Made by a program: the position numbers and the translations under genes. A DNA stretch of 32,425 nucleotides. Source: Luteolibacter sp. Its GTDB lineage: Bacteria; Verrucomicrobiota; Verrucomicrobiia; Verrucomicrobiales; Akkermansiaceae. The notes under the pieces were generated by a model. It saw only the letters and a list, made by a program, of their open reading frames with translations, did not search any database and had not been told where the DNA came from. Of the stretch, positions 1 to 7,515 are shown piece after piece (position 1 is the stretch's first letter; the number at the start of each line of letters is the position of its first letter). Where the stretch lies: assembly GCA_030696085.1 (NCBI GenBank), contig JAUYNL010000057.1:1-32425 (forward strand), given 5' to 3'.

Positions 1-1
1 T

Positions 2-124
2 GCCATCCTCGCGCTCATCAGGCCGGAAGAGCACGCCTCGCTCAACCATGCCTTCCTCCACTACGCCGACCACCGCCCGGATGCCATCCGCCTCCTAACC
101 CAAACGCAGCCTTACAATGCATAA
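2..124 (+). CDS. C-terminal end of an unidentified protein (partial)
   Basis: An open frame enters from the left edge and runs 40 codons to a TAA at 122-124. The peptide begins AILALIRPEEHASLNHAF and ends QTQPYNA. It contains no stop and has the G/C-rich third positions of the neighbouring genes, so it is probably the tail of a gene whose start lies outside the window. Forty residues are too few to name a family. The 119 bases after it lead to the agmatine deiminase gene on the same strand, and I see no clear terminator between them. Confidence 0.5.
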   Translation, partial: AILALIRPEEHASLNHAFLHYADHRPDAIRLLTQTQPYNA

Positions 125-229
125 CCAGCCAATCGCCCTGATCATAAGCGCGGCAGCACGGTGAATCGGCTCCCCACATATTGGATTGCATGTCGATTTT
201 TGGCTTCAACTAGAACTGATAGTGTTTGC

Positions 230-234
230 GGAGG
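230..234 (+). promoter_or_regulatory. Shine-Dalgarno site choosing the ATG at 244
   Basis: GGAGG lies 9 bases upstream of the ATG at 244. The frame stays open upstream to a TTG at 226, but that codon precedes the site, so 244 is the better start. Strong Shine-Dalgarno sites are uncommon in this window, which makes this one informative. Confidence 0.6.
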
Positions 235-243
235 CGGCAATCC

Positions 244-1326
244 ATGATTTCCATCCGTGGTTTTCGAGTGCAGCATCCGCCCATGAGCGCCGCCGCCGCA
301 GGATTCACGATGCCGCCCGAATGGTCGCCGCAGGAGGCTGTCTGGCTGTCATGGCCGGTGGATGACCCGCGCCACTGGGGCGGAGCCAAGAGGGACACGA
401 TGTGGGCGAAATTCGCGGAAATCGCCGCCACCATCTCGCGCCATGAAATCGTGAGAATCAACGCGCCCGGCGGCGATCATGCGGCCATCGCAGCCGCCTG
501 CAACCGGGCGAAGGCGGTGCCGGAACACGTCCAGCTCTTCGACCACCCCCACAACGATGTATGGTGCCGCGACCACGGACCGATTTTCGTCAAACACCGC
601 GAAACCGGCGAGGTGGCCGTCACCGACTGGGAATTCAACGCGTGGGGTGGAAAATTCCCGCCGTGGGACCTGGACAACACGATTCCCGCGCGGATCGCCG
701 AAGCCATCGGCAAACGGGTTTTCAAAGGCGGCATGATCCTCGAAGGCGGGGCGATCGAAATCAACGGCAACGGCCAACTTCTCACGACCGAGGCAGTGTT
801 GCTGAATCCTAACCGAAACCCGCGTCTCGACCGCGGGGACATCGAGCAAGTCCTGCGCGACGGGCTCGGGGTTTCGGAAATCCTCTGGCTCAAACAAGGC
901 ATTGAGGGCGACGATACCGACGGCCATATCGACGACCTCGCGCGCTTCACCGATGCGCGGACGATTCTCGCCTGCATCGACCGTTCCGCCCACAACCGCT
1001 CCATTCTCAACGACAACCTAGCTCGCATGCGTTCGCATCTCGGCCCCAACGGGCGGCCGTTCGAGGTGGTGGAGATTCCACTGCCGGAGGCTTGCGAGGT
1101 CCCCGGCTGGCGTCTGCCGGTGTTGCCGGCGTCCTATGTGAATTTCCTGATTGTGAATGGCGGCGTGCTGGTCCCGACCTTCCGCCAGCGCGCAAATGAC
1201 GACCGCGCAAGGGGCATGATCCGCGAGATGTTTCCAGATCGGGAAATCACCGGAATCGACTGCCTGGATCTCGTCGAGGAAGGCGGCACCCTGCATTGCA
1301 TCTCGCAGCAGCAGCCGGAGGAGTGA
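244..1326 (+). CDS. aguA: Agmatine deiminase (peptidyl-arginine deiminase family)
   Basis: The 360-residue protein matches the agmatine deiminase/Porphyromonas-type arginine deiminase family in length and motifs. It opens with the MPPEWSPQEAVWLSWP block and then shows WCRDHGPIF (about residues 103-111), LEGGAIEINGNG, DTDGHIDDLARF (His near 228) and the C-terminal EEGGTLHCISQQQP. The last of these holds the expected catalytic Cys near 352. Family knowledge: these enzymes hydrolyse agmatine to N-carbamoylputrescine and ammonia in the arginine decarboxylase route to putrescine. The partner aguB (N-carbamoylputrescine amidase) is not next to it, so the pathway assignment is inferred. An extra 20 or so residues precede the conserved start, and a second ATG at 283 is a possible alternative. 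The gene converges on the small membrane gene at 1332. Confidence 0.9.
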   Translation: MISIRGFRVQHPPMSAAAAGFTMPPEWSPQEAVWLSWPVDDPRHWGGAKRDTMWAKFAEIAATISRHEIVRINAPGGDHAAIAAACNRAKAVPEHVQLFDHPHNDVWCRDHGPIFVKHRETGEVAVTDWEFNAWGGKFPPWDLDNTIPARIAEAIGKRVFKGGMILEGGAIEINGNGQLLTTEAVLLNPNRNPRLDRGDIEQVLRDGLGVSEILWLKQGIEGDDTDGHIDDLARFTDARTILACIDRSAHNRSILNDNLARMRSHLGPNGRPFEVVEIPLPEACEVPGWRLPVLPASYVNFLIVNGGVLVPTFRQRANDDRARGMIREMFPDREITGIDCLDLVEEGGTLHCISQQQPEE

Positions 1327-1331
1327 GCGGC

Positions 1332-1556
1332 TCACACGTCGATGGTCCTGCCGGGAGATTCCCTGCGCTTGTTTCCGGATTTGCCAAAAAACGGCAGCCA
1401 GCGCCGGACATCATAACCGAGATAGGCCATGGATTTAACGAACACAATCAGCGCCGTCGCCTCGTCGATGAAGGGCAGCGGGTCGGGAGCCGGTCCGGCG
1501 ATGAGCAGGTAAAGTCCTGATAGAACGGCGAAGGACCAGGCGATTTTGCGTTTCAT
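1332..1556 (-). CDS. Small membrane protein, DUF1232/YkvA-like
   Basis: The 74-residue product starts with a hydrophobic segment (about 5-22, [20 protein letters not shown]). It continues with [32 protein letters not shown], given here as blocks [22 protein letters not shown] and [11 protein letters not shown] short helix, a proline-rich turn, then an acidic-aliphatic helix is the pattern of the DUF1232 (YkvA) family of small membrane proteins, whose function is unknown. The basic tail ([11 protein letters not shown]) is probably cytoplasmic. It diverges from the membrane gene at 1637, with an 80-base shared upstream region, and converges on aguA. Family assignment is by resemblance only. Confidence 0.6.
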   Translation of the reverse strand: MKRKIAWSFAVLSGLYLLIAGPAPDPLPFIDEATALIVFVKSMAYLGYDVRRWLPFFGKSGNKRRESPGRTIDV

Positions 1557-1636
1557 GGCGGCAGCTTATCACGAATCACACCCGTCGCAACCTGCGGGCT
1601 TGATCCGGCCGCCGGACTGGAGAAACTATCGCCATC

Positions 1637-1969
1637 ATGGATCCTTACCTATTGAAAACGCTGCACCTCGCCGGTGCCTTCGGCTTGTTCGCATCGCTCG
1701 GGGCCTCACTGCTGGCGGGCTCCGGCAAGAAATCCGCCTCCATGCTGCACGGAATTTCACTGCTGCTGATCCTGCTGGTGGGTTTCGCGATGCTGAAAAA
1801 ACCGCCGATGGACCAATCCTGGTGGATGATTAAACTAGGCCTGTGGCTCTTCATCGGTCTTGCTCCCGTCCTGGCGAAACGCAAGGTGCTTCCAGCGCCG
1901 GTGGTGCTGGTGTTCACGATCACCGCCGCCGCAACGGCCGCCTGGCTGGGCCTGAGCAAGCCGTTCTAA
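1637..1969 (+). CDS. Four-helix integral membrane protein, unknown function
   Basis: The 110-residue protein is almost all membrane segments, at about residues 5-26, 34-52, 62-80 and 84-104, joined by short charged turns (GSGKKSAS, KKPPMDQSW, AKRKVLP). No catalytic motif is visible. The helix layout, including a His-containing first helix (LKTLHLAGAFGLF), resembles small SirB/CopD-like membrane proteins, but I would not assign it to either. The start ATG follows a region shared with the divergent DUF1232-like gene. A 139-base gap separates it from lutA. Confidence 0.65.
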   Translation: MDPYLLKTLHLAGAFGLFASLGASLLAGSGKKSASMLHGISLLLILLVGFAMLKKPPMDQSWWMIKLGLWLFIGLAPVLAKRKVLPAPVVLVFTITAAATAAWLGLSKPF

Positions 1970-2108
1970 TCAGATTTTCTCCACTTTCACGCTAAACCAC
2001 ATCGGCATGCCGTGACAGTTGGACACGCAGGCAATAAAGAGCCGTAGTTGCTGTTTTCAAGGTTGCGCACGCAGCCTCAATCCCTAGCTTGTGGAAAACG
2101 AATTTCCC

Positions 2109-2864
2109 ATGACCCATCCCACCGCCCGTCCACTCGGCAAACGCGTGCTCCTGATGGGCACCTGCCTCTGCGATGCCTTTTACGACGATGTCGCCCGCGC
2201 CACTGTCGAAGTGCTCGAACATCTCGGATATTCGGTGGATTACCCAGAGGATCAAACCTGCTGCGGACAGCCCGCATTCAACTCCGGCGAGTGGAGCGCA
2301 TCGCGCAAGGTCGCCAAACACGCCGCCGAAGTCTTCGCCGGCGATCTTCCGGTGATCGTGCCCTCCGGTTCCTGCGCGGCGATGAACCGCCATGGCAACC
2401 TGCTCCAGCACGAGGAAAACCCGGACCCCGCCATCACCTCGCTTGCAAACAGGACGTGGGAGGTCATCGATTTCATCTTCAACGGCATCGGCATCAAGAG
2501 CTGGCCCGGCAGGTTCGAAAAACCCACCCGCATCGCCTTCCACCGCTCCTGCCACAGCCGCGGCACTCATACGGGAGAAGCCGTCCGCACCTTGCTCGCC
2601 TCCATCGAAAACGCCGAAGTCATCCCTTTCGGCCAGCAGGAACAATGCTGCGGCTTCGGCGGCACCTTCTCCGTCACCTTCCCTCACATCTCGGGCCAGA
2701 TGGGCACGCTGAAGCTCGACCACATCCTCGATACCAATCCCGACATGCTCTGCGGCATTGACATGTCCTGCCTCATGCACCTCAGCGGCCTCGCCATCAA
2801 CCAAGGCCGCCCGATCCCGCACAAGCATACGATCCAGATCCTCCGCGACACTCTCCTGTCATGA
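2109..2864 (+). CDS. lutA: L-lactate oxidation (Fe-S)-binding protein LutA
   Basis: The 251-residue protein has two cysteine-rich CCG domains. The first runs from GTCLCDAFYDDV to TCCGQPAFNSGEW. The second runs from HRSCHSRG to QEQCCGFGGTFSV and ends with FPHISGQMG. That is the LutA/YkgE arrangement, also found in GlcF and heterodisulfide reductase subunits. Family knowledge: LutA works with LutB and LutC as a cytoplasmic iron-sulfur complex that oxidises L-lactate to pyruvate. I chose the ATG at 2109, just before the conserved core; an upstream GTG at 2091 is possible. Its stop overlaps the lutB start by 4 bases (ATGA), so translation is probably coupled. Confidence 0.88.
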   Translation: MTHPTARPLGKRVLLMGTCLCDAFYDDVARATVEVLEHLGYSVDYPEDQTCCGQPAFNSGEWSASRKVAKHAAEVFAGDLPVIVPSGSCAAMNRHGNLLQHEENPDPAITSLANRTWEVIDFIFNGIGIKSWPGRFEKPTRIAFHRSCHSRGTHTGEAVRTLLASIENAEVIPFGQQEQCCGFGGTFSVTFPHISGQMGTLKLDHILDTNPDMLCGIDMSCLMHLSGLAINQGRPIPHKHTIQILRDTLLS

Positions 2865-4255
2865 TCGGCAACCAACTCATCGACCTCTACGCCCGGACGA
2901 TTTCCGACGAAAAACAGCACTCGGTCAGCGACGGGGCCGCGGCCGGAACCGAGAAGCGATATCAGGTTCTGCACAAGGACTATCAGAATCCCGACGTGTT
3001 GCGGAAACTCGCGGCCTCCATCAAGGACCACACGCTCCATCACCTCGGCGACTATCTCGCGAAAGCCGAAAAGGCGCTCGTTTCACGCGGAGTGAAGGTG
3101 CATTTCGCCTCCACCGGCGATGACGCGAAACAAACGATTCTCTCGATCCTGCAAGGCCATGGCGTCACCAGTCTGACCAAATCCAAGTCGATGGCCGCCG
3201 AGGAAATCCACCTCAATCCGTTCCTCATCGAAAACGGCATCGAGTGCCTGGAGTCCGACCTCGGCGAGTTCATCATCCAGCTCGACGACGACATCCCGTC
3301 GCACATCGTCAAGCCGATCATCCACAAGAACCGCCGCGAGATCGCCAAGACATTCCAGCGCGAGGGCATCGCCGCGGATTACAACGACGATCCGGAAACC
3401 ATCACCCGCCGCGCGCGGGCTTACCTGCGGGAAAAGTATTTCAAGGCCCAGGCCGGCATCACCGGCGCGAACTTCGTCTGCGCGGACACCGGACGCATGT
3501 TGTTAGCGACCAACGAGGGCAACTCGCGCTTCGGCATGGCTCCGGTGCCGCTGCACATCGCGCTGGTCGGCATCGAGAAAATCATCCCGCGCGAGAAGGA
3601 TCTATCGGTTTTTCTCAACTTGTTAGGACGCTCCGCCACCGGCCAGCAGCTCACGGTTTACACCGAGTTCATCAACGGCCCGCGCTCCGCCAACCAGCCC
3701 GACGGCCCGGAGCACATGCACGTCGTCTTCATGGACAACGGCCGCACCGATGTGCTCGCATCCAACTGCAGGGAAATCCTCCGCTGCATCCGCTGTGGCG
3801 CCTGCCAGAACGTCTGCCCGGTCTATCGCCAGGCGTCCGGCCACGCCTACCGCTCCACCTACGGCGGCCCCGTCGGCGCGGTGCTCACTCCATTGCTCTT
3901 CGGCGATCGTTTCCCGGAACTCGCCGACCTCCCCAAAGCCTCCTCGCTCTGCGGTGCCTGCAACGAAGTCTGCCCCGTGGACATTCCCATCCCCGATTTG
4001 TTACTCCGGCTCCGTGACAAGGCCCACCGTGAGCACGTCCACTCACCCGCCGCGATTCCAATGTCTCCCTTCGCGATCCTCGCGACCTCGCCATCACTCT
4101 GGCGCACGGCGATGACGATGAGCAAGGCGATGAATCATCTGCCCATCCAGGTAGCCCCCATCAAGCCGCTCCAGGATTGGCTGGGCCAGCGCACGCTGCC
4201 CGAATCCCATGGCGGGGATTTCAGGAAGTGGTACAAAACGCGCAAGAAGGGATAG
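2861..4255 (+). CDS. lutB: L-lactate oxidation iron-sulfur protein LutB
   Basis: The 464-residue protein matches LutB/YkgF in length and plan. An N-terminal LUD (DUF162) domain carries LTKSKSMAAEEIHLNPFL and the middle block AGITGANFVCADTGRMLLATNEGN. Two ferredoxin-type clusters follow: CIRCGACQNVCPVY near residue 308 and CGACNEVCPVDIP near 364. The C-terminal tail ends FRKWYKTRKKG. LutB should bind two [4Fe-4S] clusters and pass electrons during lactate oxidation. It follows lutA with a 4-base overlap. The next gene should be lutC, but a uvrA remnant on the other strand begins within a few bases of the lutB stop. The C-terminus itself looks complete. Confidence 0.9.
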   Translation: MIGNQLIDLYARTISDEKQHSVSDGAAAGTEKRYQVLHKDYQNPDVLRKLAASIKDHTLHHLGDYLAKAEKALVSRGVKVHFASTGDDAKQTILSILQGHGVTSLTKSKSMAAEEIHLNPFLIENGIECLESDLGEFIIQLDDDIPSHIVKPIIHKNRREIAKTFQREGIAADYNDDPETITRRARAYLREKYFKAQAGITGANFVCADTGRMLLATNEGNSRFGMAPVPLHIALVGIEKIIPREKDLSVFLNLLGRSATGQQLTVYTEFINGPRSANQPDGPEHMHVVFMDNGRTDVLASNCREILRCIRCGACQNVCPVYRQASGHAYRSTYGGPVGAVLTPLLFGDRFPELADLPKASSLCGACNEVCPVDIPIPDLLLRLRDKAHREHVHSPAAIPMSPFAILATSPSLWRTAMTMSKAMNHLPIQVAPIKPLQDWLGQRTLPESHGGDFRKWYKTRKKG

Positions 4256-4257
4256 CA

Positions 4258-4488
4258 CCCGATATCCCCGCCGCCGTCTCCGGCTTCGGGACCGAGGTCG
4301 GGGATCCAGTCCGCTTCGGCGGCGATGGCCATGTGGTGCTCGATGACGACGACGGTGTGGCCTTCATCGACAAGGCGGTGGAGGATGTCGATGAGGCGGC
4401 GGATGTCTTCTTGGTGGAGGCCTGCGGTGGATTCTTCGATCAGATAGAGTGGGCGAGGGCTCGACGAGTTGGAGATCGTCTCGCCAAG
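4258..4488 (-). pseudogene. uvrA: uvrA C-terminal fragment (excinuclease ABC subunit A remnant)
   Basis: Reading the minus strand from 4488 gives an open stretch with the end of a UvrA second ATPase domain. The blocks are LYLIEESTAGLHQEDIRRL, IDILHRLVDEGHTVVVIEHH, MAIAAEADWIPDLGPEAGD, then GGG. In intact UvrA these are the Walker B/D-loop (normally DEPTTGLH), the helix after it, the switch histidine (VIEHN) and the DLGPEGGDGGG turn. There is a stop (4489-4491) just upstream. The family likeness ends at the GGG, within about 15 bases of the lutB stop. Only about 75 residues of a protein of more than 900 remain, with no visible start. The D-E to E-E and P-T to S-T changes at Walker B suggest either a divergent UvrA lineage or decay. 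Confidence 0.75.
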
Positions 4489-4616
4489 TCAGATGGGGCA
4501 TGACAAAAATGTTCCATTATGCGGCGAGATTGGAATGAGGAGCGTTCCAGAAGGTTTTCCAGATCGGCAACCAGAGTGCCGCCGGGTTGGGCGCAGCGGA
4601 AAGCGGAAGGCGGCGA

Positions 4617-4979
4617 TCAGCTTGTGGACTTCTTCCTGCCGGGCGAGGTCGAAGGTTTTGCCGTCCGAGGTTTTTGTTTGATGTCTGATTTGCGCTCCTG
4701 ACGGGATTTTTCGGAAATTTCGTTCACATGTCCGTCGATGAGCGATTTGAACTTCTCATAGGCGGCGATGTTTTCCTCGACGGTGGCGACTTGGTCGCGG
4801 GGTATGTATTCGGTGATATTGCGGCCGTTCTCGCGGTGCTGGAGGTTGTAGTAGGGTTGACCGTCCGGGCCGGTGCGGATGATGGCGAGGTGACCGCGTT
4901 CCATGCGGGTGATGGCGGCCAATTGTCTGATGCGCCCGGGAATTTCGGTGGTCTTCACGGGATTGGTATATGTATTCAC
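4617..4979 (-). CDS. Small DUF6788-like protein, probably transposon-derived
   Basis: The 120-residue product has a conserved-looking middle: GRIRQLAAITRMERGHLAII, then GPDGQPYYNLQHRENGRNI, then TEYIPRDQVATVEENIAAYEKFK. A strongly basic, low-complexity tail follows (KQKPRTAKPSTSPGRKKSTS). A basic helix, a PYY-x-L-x-x-R-x-x-G strand and IPRDQV followed by a helix resemble the DUF6788 proteins that often sit next to transposase genes. No transposase follows it here. The frame can start at a GTG at 4979, inside a perfect inverted repeat. A promoter-like pair (TTGCCG at 4992-4987 and TATACC at 4970-4965, 16 bases apart) would instead favour the GTG at 4958, giving MKTTEIPGRIRQ. Whether it is expressed is unknown. 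Confidence 0.5.
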   Translation of the reverse strand: MNTYTNPVKTTEIPGRIRQLAAITRMERGHLAIIRTGPDGQPYYNLQHRENGRNITEYIPRDQVATVEENIAAYEKFKSLIDGHVNEISEKSRQERKSDIKQKPRTAKPSTSPGRKKSTS

Positions 4980-4984
4980 ATATA
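4967..4984. repeat. Perfect 7-bp inverted repeat at the start of the DUF6788-like gene
   Basis: TATATGT, 4 bases, ACATATA. It overlaps the GTG at 4979 and sits between the proposed -35 and -10 elements, in an A/T-rich patch unlike the surrounding sequence. It could be an operator, or part of a mobile-element end. Confidence 0.5.
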
Positions 4985-5114
4985 ACCGGCAACAAAAAAT
5001 ACCCTGACAGGCGGAATTTCAAGCCGCTCTAAAAAAGCTGTTCTGCCCCCCCGCCGGGCCACAGTGGAGTTGGCGCTTGAATGTTGCTCTCCGGGGCACT
5101 AGTCCGGGGGCCGC

Positions 5115-5720
5115 ATGGATCCAATGCACCCCTATGAGAAACTCTCGCTGTTCACGATCGGCCTGATTCTGGCCGCTTGGTTGATTGGCAGCCATGCGCT
5201 GATGTTGGCCAAGCCGGCGATGGTGCAGGGATTCCTGAAAAAATTTCCGCGCAACCAAGGGACGGGGCAATTTCTGTTGGGCGTTGGTCTGGCGTGGTTC
5301 TGGCTGTTGATCGCTCCAGACAACATGGGGATGATCAGCAACCTGGCCATGGATTTGGGGGAATTTAACGGAGCCAAGCCGCTATTGCGCATTCTGGTGC
5401 CGGTTTCAATGGTTCTGGTGGCCACCAGCGTGCGGGATTTTCTCGCTGTGCGGGCACTCGGCGTGGTGGGGCTGATGGCCGCTTCGCCTTTATTGGAATC
5501 GGCTTTTCTGAAGGATCCTGGCTCGCGCTTGTTGGTGCCGGTTTACGCCTACGCCCTGCTCACGGCCTCCATGTTCTGTGTCGGCATGCCGTATTTGTTT
5601 CGCGACGCGGTCACCTGGGTCACTGCGGATTCCAAACGCTGGACGCTGGCATCTCTCGCGGGACTGGGCTACGGAGTTGCGACCTTGATTTGCGCGTTCG
5701 CATTCTGGCGGACGTACTGA
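5115..5720 (+). CDS. Integral membrane protein, unknown function
   Basis: The 201-residue protein has about six predicted membrane segments, near residues 10-30, 50-70, 90-108, 112-130, 136-158 and 174-196. The loops are short and mostly basic (LKKFPRNQGTG, ADSKRW). No enzymatic motif stands out, and I do not recognise the family. The start could be 5115 (MDPMHPYEKLS) or the ATG at 5124. It follows a 135-base spacer containing no gene, and its 3' end faces the entericidin-like gene on the opposite strand. Confidence 0.7.
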   Translation: MDPMHPYEKLSLFTIGLILAAWLIGSHALMLAKPAMVQGFLKKFPRNQGTGQFLLGVGLAWFWLLIAPDNMGMISNLAMDLGEFNGAKPLLRILVPVSMVLVATSVRDFLAVRALGVVGLMAASPLLESAFLKDPGSRLLVPVYAYALLTASMFCVGMPYLFRDAVTWVTADSKRWTLASLAGLGYGVATLICAFAFWRTY

Positions 5721-5775
5721 GCTGACCTTCAGAAGGTTTTCCGGAAGGTGGGTGCCTCGATGGGCGGGACCGGCC

Positions 5776-5955
5776 TCAATAGACAGGTGCTCCCGAGGTA
5801 TCGCCACCGCCACCACTGCCGCCGCTCGCCTTGTCAGCGGTCTTTTCCATACCTTCGCCGGCAATCCGCAGGTCGCGGCCCAGTCCGATGAAGGTGTTGC
5901 AGGAACTGGAAAACATGGCGGACGCAGCAAGAACGATCAATAGAATGGTTTTCAT
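5776..5955 (-). CDS. Entericidin A/B-like small lipoprotein
   Basis: The 59-residue protein starts with a lipoprotein signal (MKTILLIVLAASAMFSSSC, lipid Cys at 19). It continues NTFIGLGRDLRIAGEGMEKT and ends in a Gly-Ser-rich tail. The Cys-Asn-Thr start and the G-x-G-x-D-x-x-x-A-G-E pattern are typical of the entericidin (EcnA/EcnB) family of tiny cell-envelope lipoproteins. Those were described in enterobacteria as an antidote/toxin pair linked to osmotic and stationary-phase lysis. Only one such gene is present, so a pair cannot be claimed. The ATG at 5955 is preferred over an adjacent GTG. It lies 85 bases downstream of the exonuclease gene on the same strand. Confidence 0.75.
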   Translation of the reverse strand: MKTILLIVLAASAMFSSSCNTFIGLGRDLRIAGEGMEKTADKASGGSGGGGDTSGAPVY

Positions 5956-6040
5956 CACGCGTTTTCAATAGCTCAAATTCAGCGCTCTGCAAGCGGATAT
6001 TGTAAGGATTTCTTAATCAACGGGCGCAATCAGCCAATTC

Positions 6041-6643
6041 TCACGCATCCATCTGGCGAAGGGCATGAAAGACCTGGATCGCCGCGTAGGCGTCGTTGGC
6101 CGCGTAGAGCAACTGCCGTTCGCTGAGTTGTTGTGCCGCCCAATTGGAAGTGGTGATGGACTTCGACTTGTGGAGTCTGCGCTGGAACAGCATGGCCACG
6201 GCGGAGGTGGCACCGATCGTGTTGCGGTAGCCGAGCTGCTTGAACGATCGGCCAAGATCGATGATCGAGGACGGACGGACGCCGAAACGCTGTGCAATCT
6301 GGTGCAGGTCGCCTTTCAGGTCGAATCCGATTTTGGTGAGTTGTGAGGAGACCAGCAGCTCGATGATCGCCTCCTGGCTGGCGGTGATGTGTGAGTGGAA
6401 AATGAAGGCTTTTTCGACGGTGGCGAACTGAAAGACATGCGGACCTTCCGACTTCTGCCCTTTGCGGAAAGTCGGTTTTGATTCGGTGTCAAAACCCACC
6501 ACTTCCGCCCGCATCAGTTCCGCGCGGGCGATCCCGGCCTGTCGCTCGTCCGAAACCACGAACACGGACTCCAGCCCCAATCCCTCGAATGGCTCCATGG
6601 CAGCGATCTCGGTCTTGTGGGGCGGGGATTTCAAGTTGTTCAT
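6041..6643 (-). CDS. 3'-5' exonuclease, RNase D-like (DEDDy)
   Basis: The 200-residue protein is a stand-alone DEDDy exonuclease domain. Exo I is GFDTES (Asp52, Glu54). Exo II is KIGFDLKGDLHQIAQRFG (Asp108 or Asp112). Exo III is LLYAANDAYAA (Tyr180, Asp184). All four acidic ligands and the tyrosine are present, so it should be an active two-metal nuclease on RNA or DNA 3' ends. At this length it lacks the HRDC domains of full RNase D. It resembles the short 3'-5' exonuclease domain proteins of WRN-exo type. The start at 6643 has no clear Shine-Dalgarno site; MEPFEGLGL at residue 16 is an alternative. It diverges from the UPF0173 gene across a 159-base region. Confidence 0.85.
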   Translation of the reverse strand: MNNLKSPPHKTEIAAMEPFEGLGLESVFVVSDERQAGIARAELMRAEVVGFDTESKPTFRKGQKSEGPHVFQFATVEKAFIFHSHITASQEAIIELLVSSQLTKIGFDLKGDLHQIAQRFGVRPSSIIDLGRSFKQLGYRNTIGATSAVAMLFQRRLHKSKSITTSNWAAQQLSERQLLYAANDAYAAIQVFHALRQMDA

Positions 6644-6802
6644 GTGGTGTTAGCGTCGGAAGGGGAATGAAAACCGGATGCACCGGCTTTGCAATGTTTG
6701 CGTGCATCTGCATGCCTGATGCCCAGCCCACTTCGGGTTTCAGATGCGCGGTCGGGCAGCGAGCATATCTTTCCCTTCCATTCGCTCGATTTCAAATCCA
6801 AC

Positions 6803-7504
6803 ATGGCCTCCATCATGAATATCACTTGGTTCGGACATTCCGCCTTCCGGCTCGATTTCGACGGGCATGCCATCCTCATCGATCCTTTTTTCACCGGCAA
6901 TCCGGTTTTCACCGGAGATCCGGGAAACGCCTCAAAAGGGATTTCCCACATCCTTCTCACCCACGGCCATAGTGACCATGTGGGCGACACCATCGCCATC
7001 GCCGGAAAAACCGGAGCCAAAGTGGTCGCCAATTTCGAAATCTGCATGTGGCTCGCCTCGCAGGGAGTGAAACACATCGATCCCATGAACCTCGGCGGCA
7101 CCATCGAAGAGGATGGCTTCAGCGTGAGTCTGGTGCGCGCGGACCACTCGTCCTCTGATCAGAACATTCCACTCGGAAATCCTGGCGGCATCATCGTCAA
7201 GGCTCCGGACCAGCCGGTGGTCTATCACATGGGCGATACCGAAATTTTCAGCGACATGGCGCTCATCCATGAACTGCACCAACCGGAAATCGCGATGATT
7301 CCCATTGGCGACCGCTTCACCATGAGTCCGCGGACGGCGGCGCTGGCCGTGCGGCGGTATTTCACGCTAAAAGCCGTGATTCCGTGCCATTACGGATCGT
7401 TTCCGATCATCGAACCCACTGCGGACGCATTCGTGGAGGCCCTGCGCGGCCACCCCACCCGGGTGATTGTTCCACCGATGGGCGAGGCGGTGGCGGTTTC
7501 CTGA
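6803..7504 (+). CDS. UPF0173 metal-dependent hydrolase (metallo-beta-lactamase fold)
   Basis: The 233-residue protein begins [15 protein letters not shown] and has the metallo-beta-lactamase signature [10 protein letters not shown] (residues 53-62; His54, His56, Asp58, His59). Further ligand regions are [22 protein letters not shown] and IPCHYGSFP. The WFGHSAF start and the overall length match the UPF0173 (YtkL-like) group of predicted zinc hydrolases, whose substrate is not established. The frame is open back to 6689, but that extension has no family likeness. The start is either 6803 or the ATG at 6815 (MNITWFGHS), and neither has a clear Shine-Dalgarno site. Its 3' end faces the DUF2062 gene, 11 bases away. 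Confidence 0.87.
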   Translation: MASIMNITWFGHSAFRLDFDGHAILIDPFFTGNPVFTGDPGNASKGISHILLTHGHSDHVGDTIAIAGKTGAKVVANFEICMWLASQGVKHIDPMNLGGTIEEDGFSVSLVRADHSSSDQNIPLGNPGGIIVKAPDQPVVYHMGDTEIFSDMALIHELHQPEIAMIPIGDRFTMSPRTAALAVRRYFTLKAVIPCHYGSFPIIEPTADAFVEALRGHPTRVIVPPMGEAVAVS

Positions 7505-7515
7505 GAAACCAATCA

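Noticed and set aside
4490-4616. Possible remains of a transposase C-terminus between the uvrA fragment and the DUF6788-like gene
   Set aside because: Reading all minus-strand frames gives short peptides with stops and no transposase motif that I can name.
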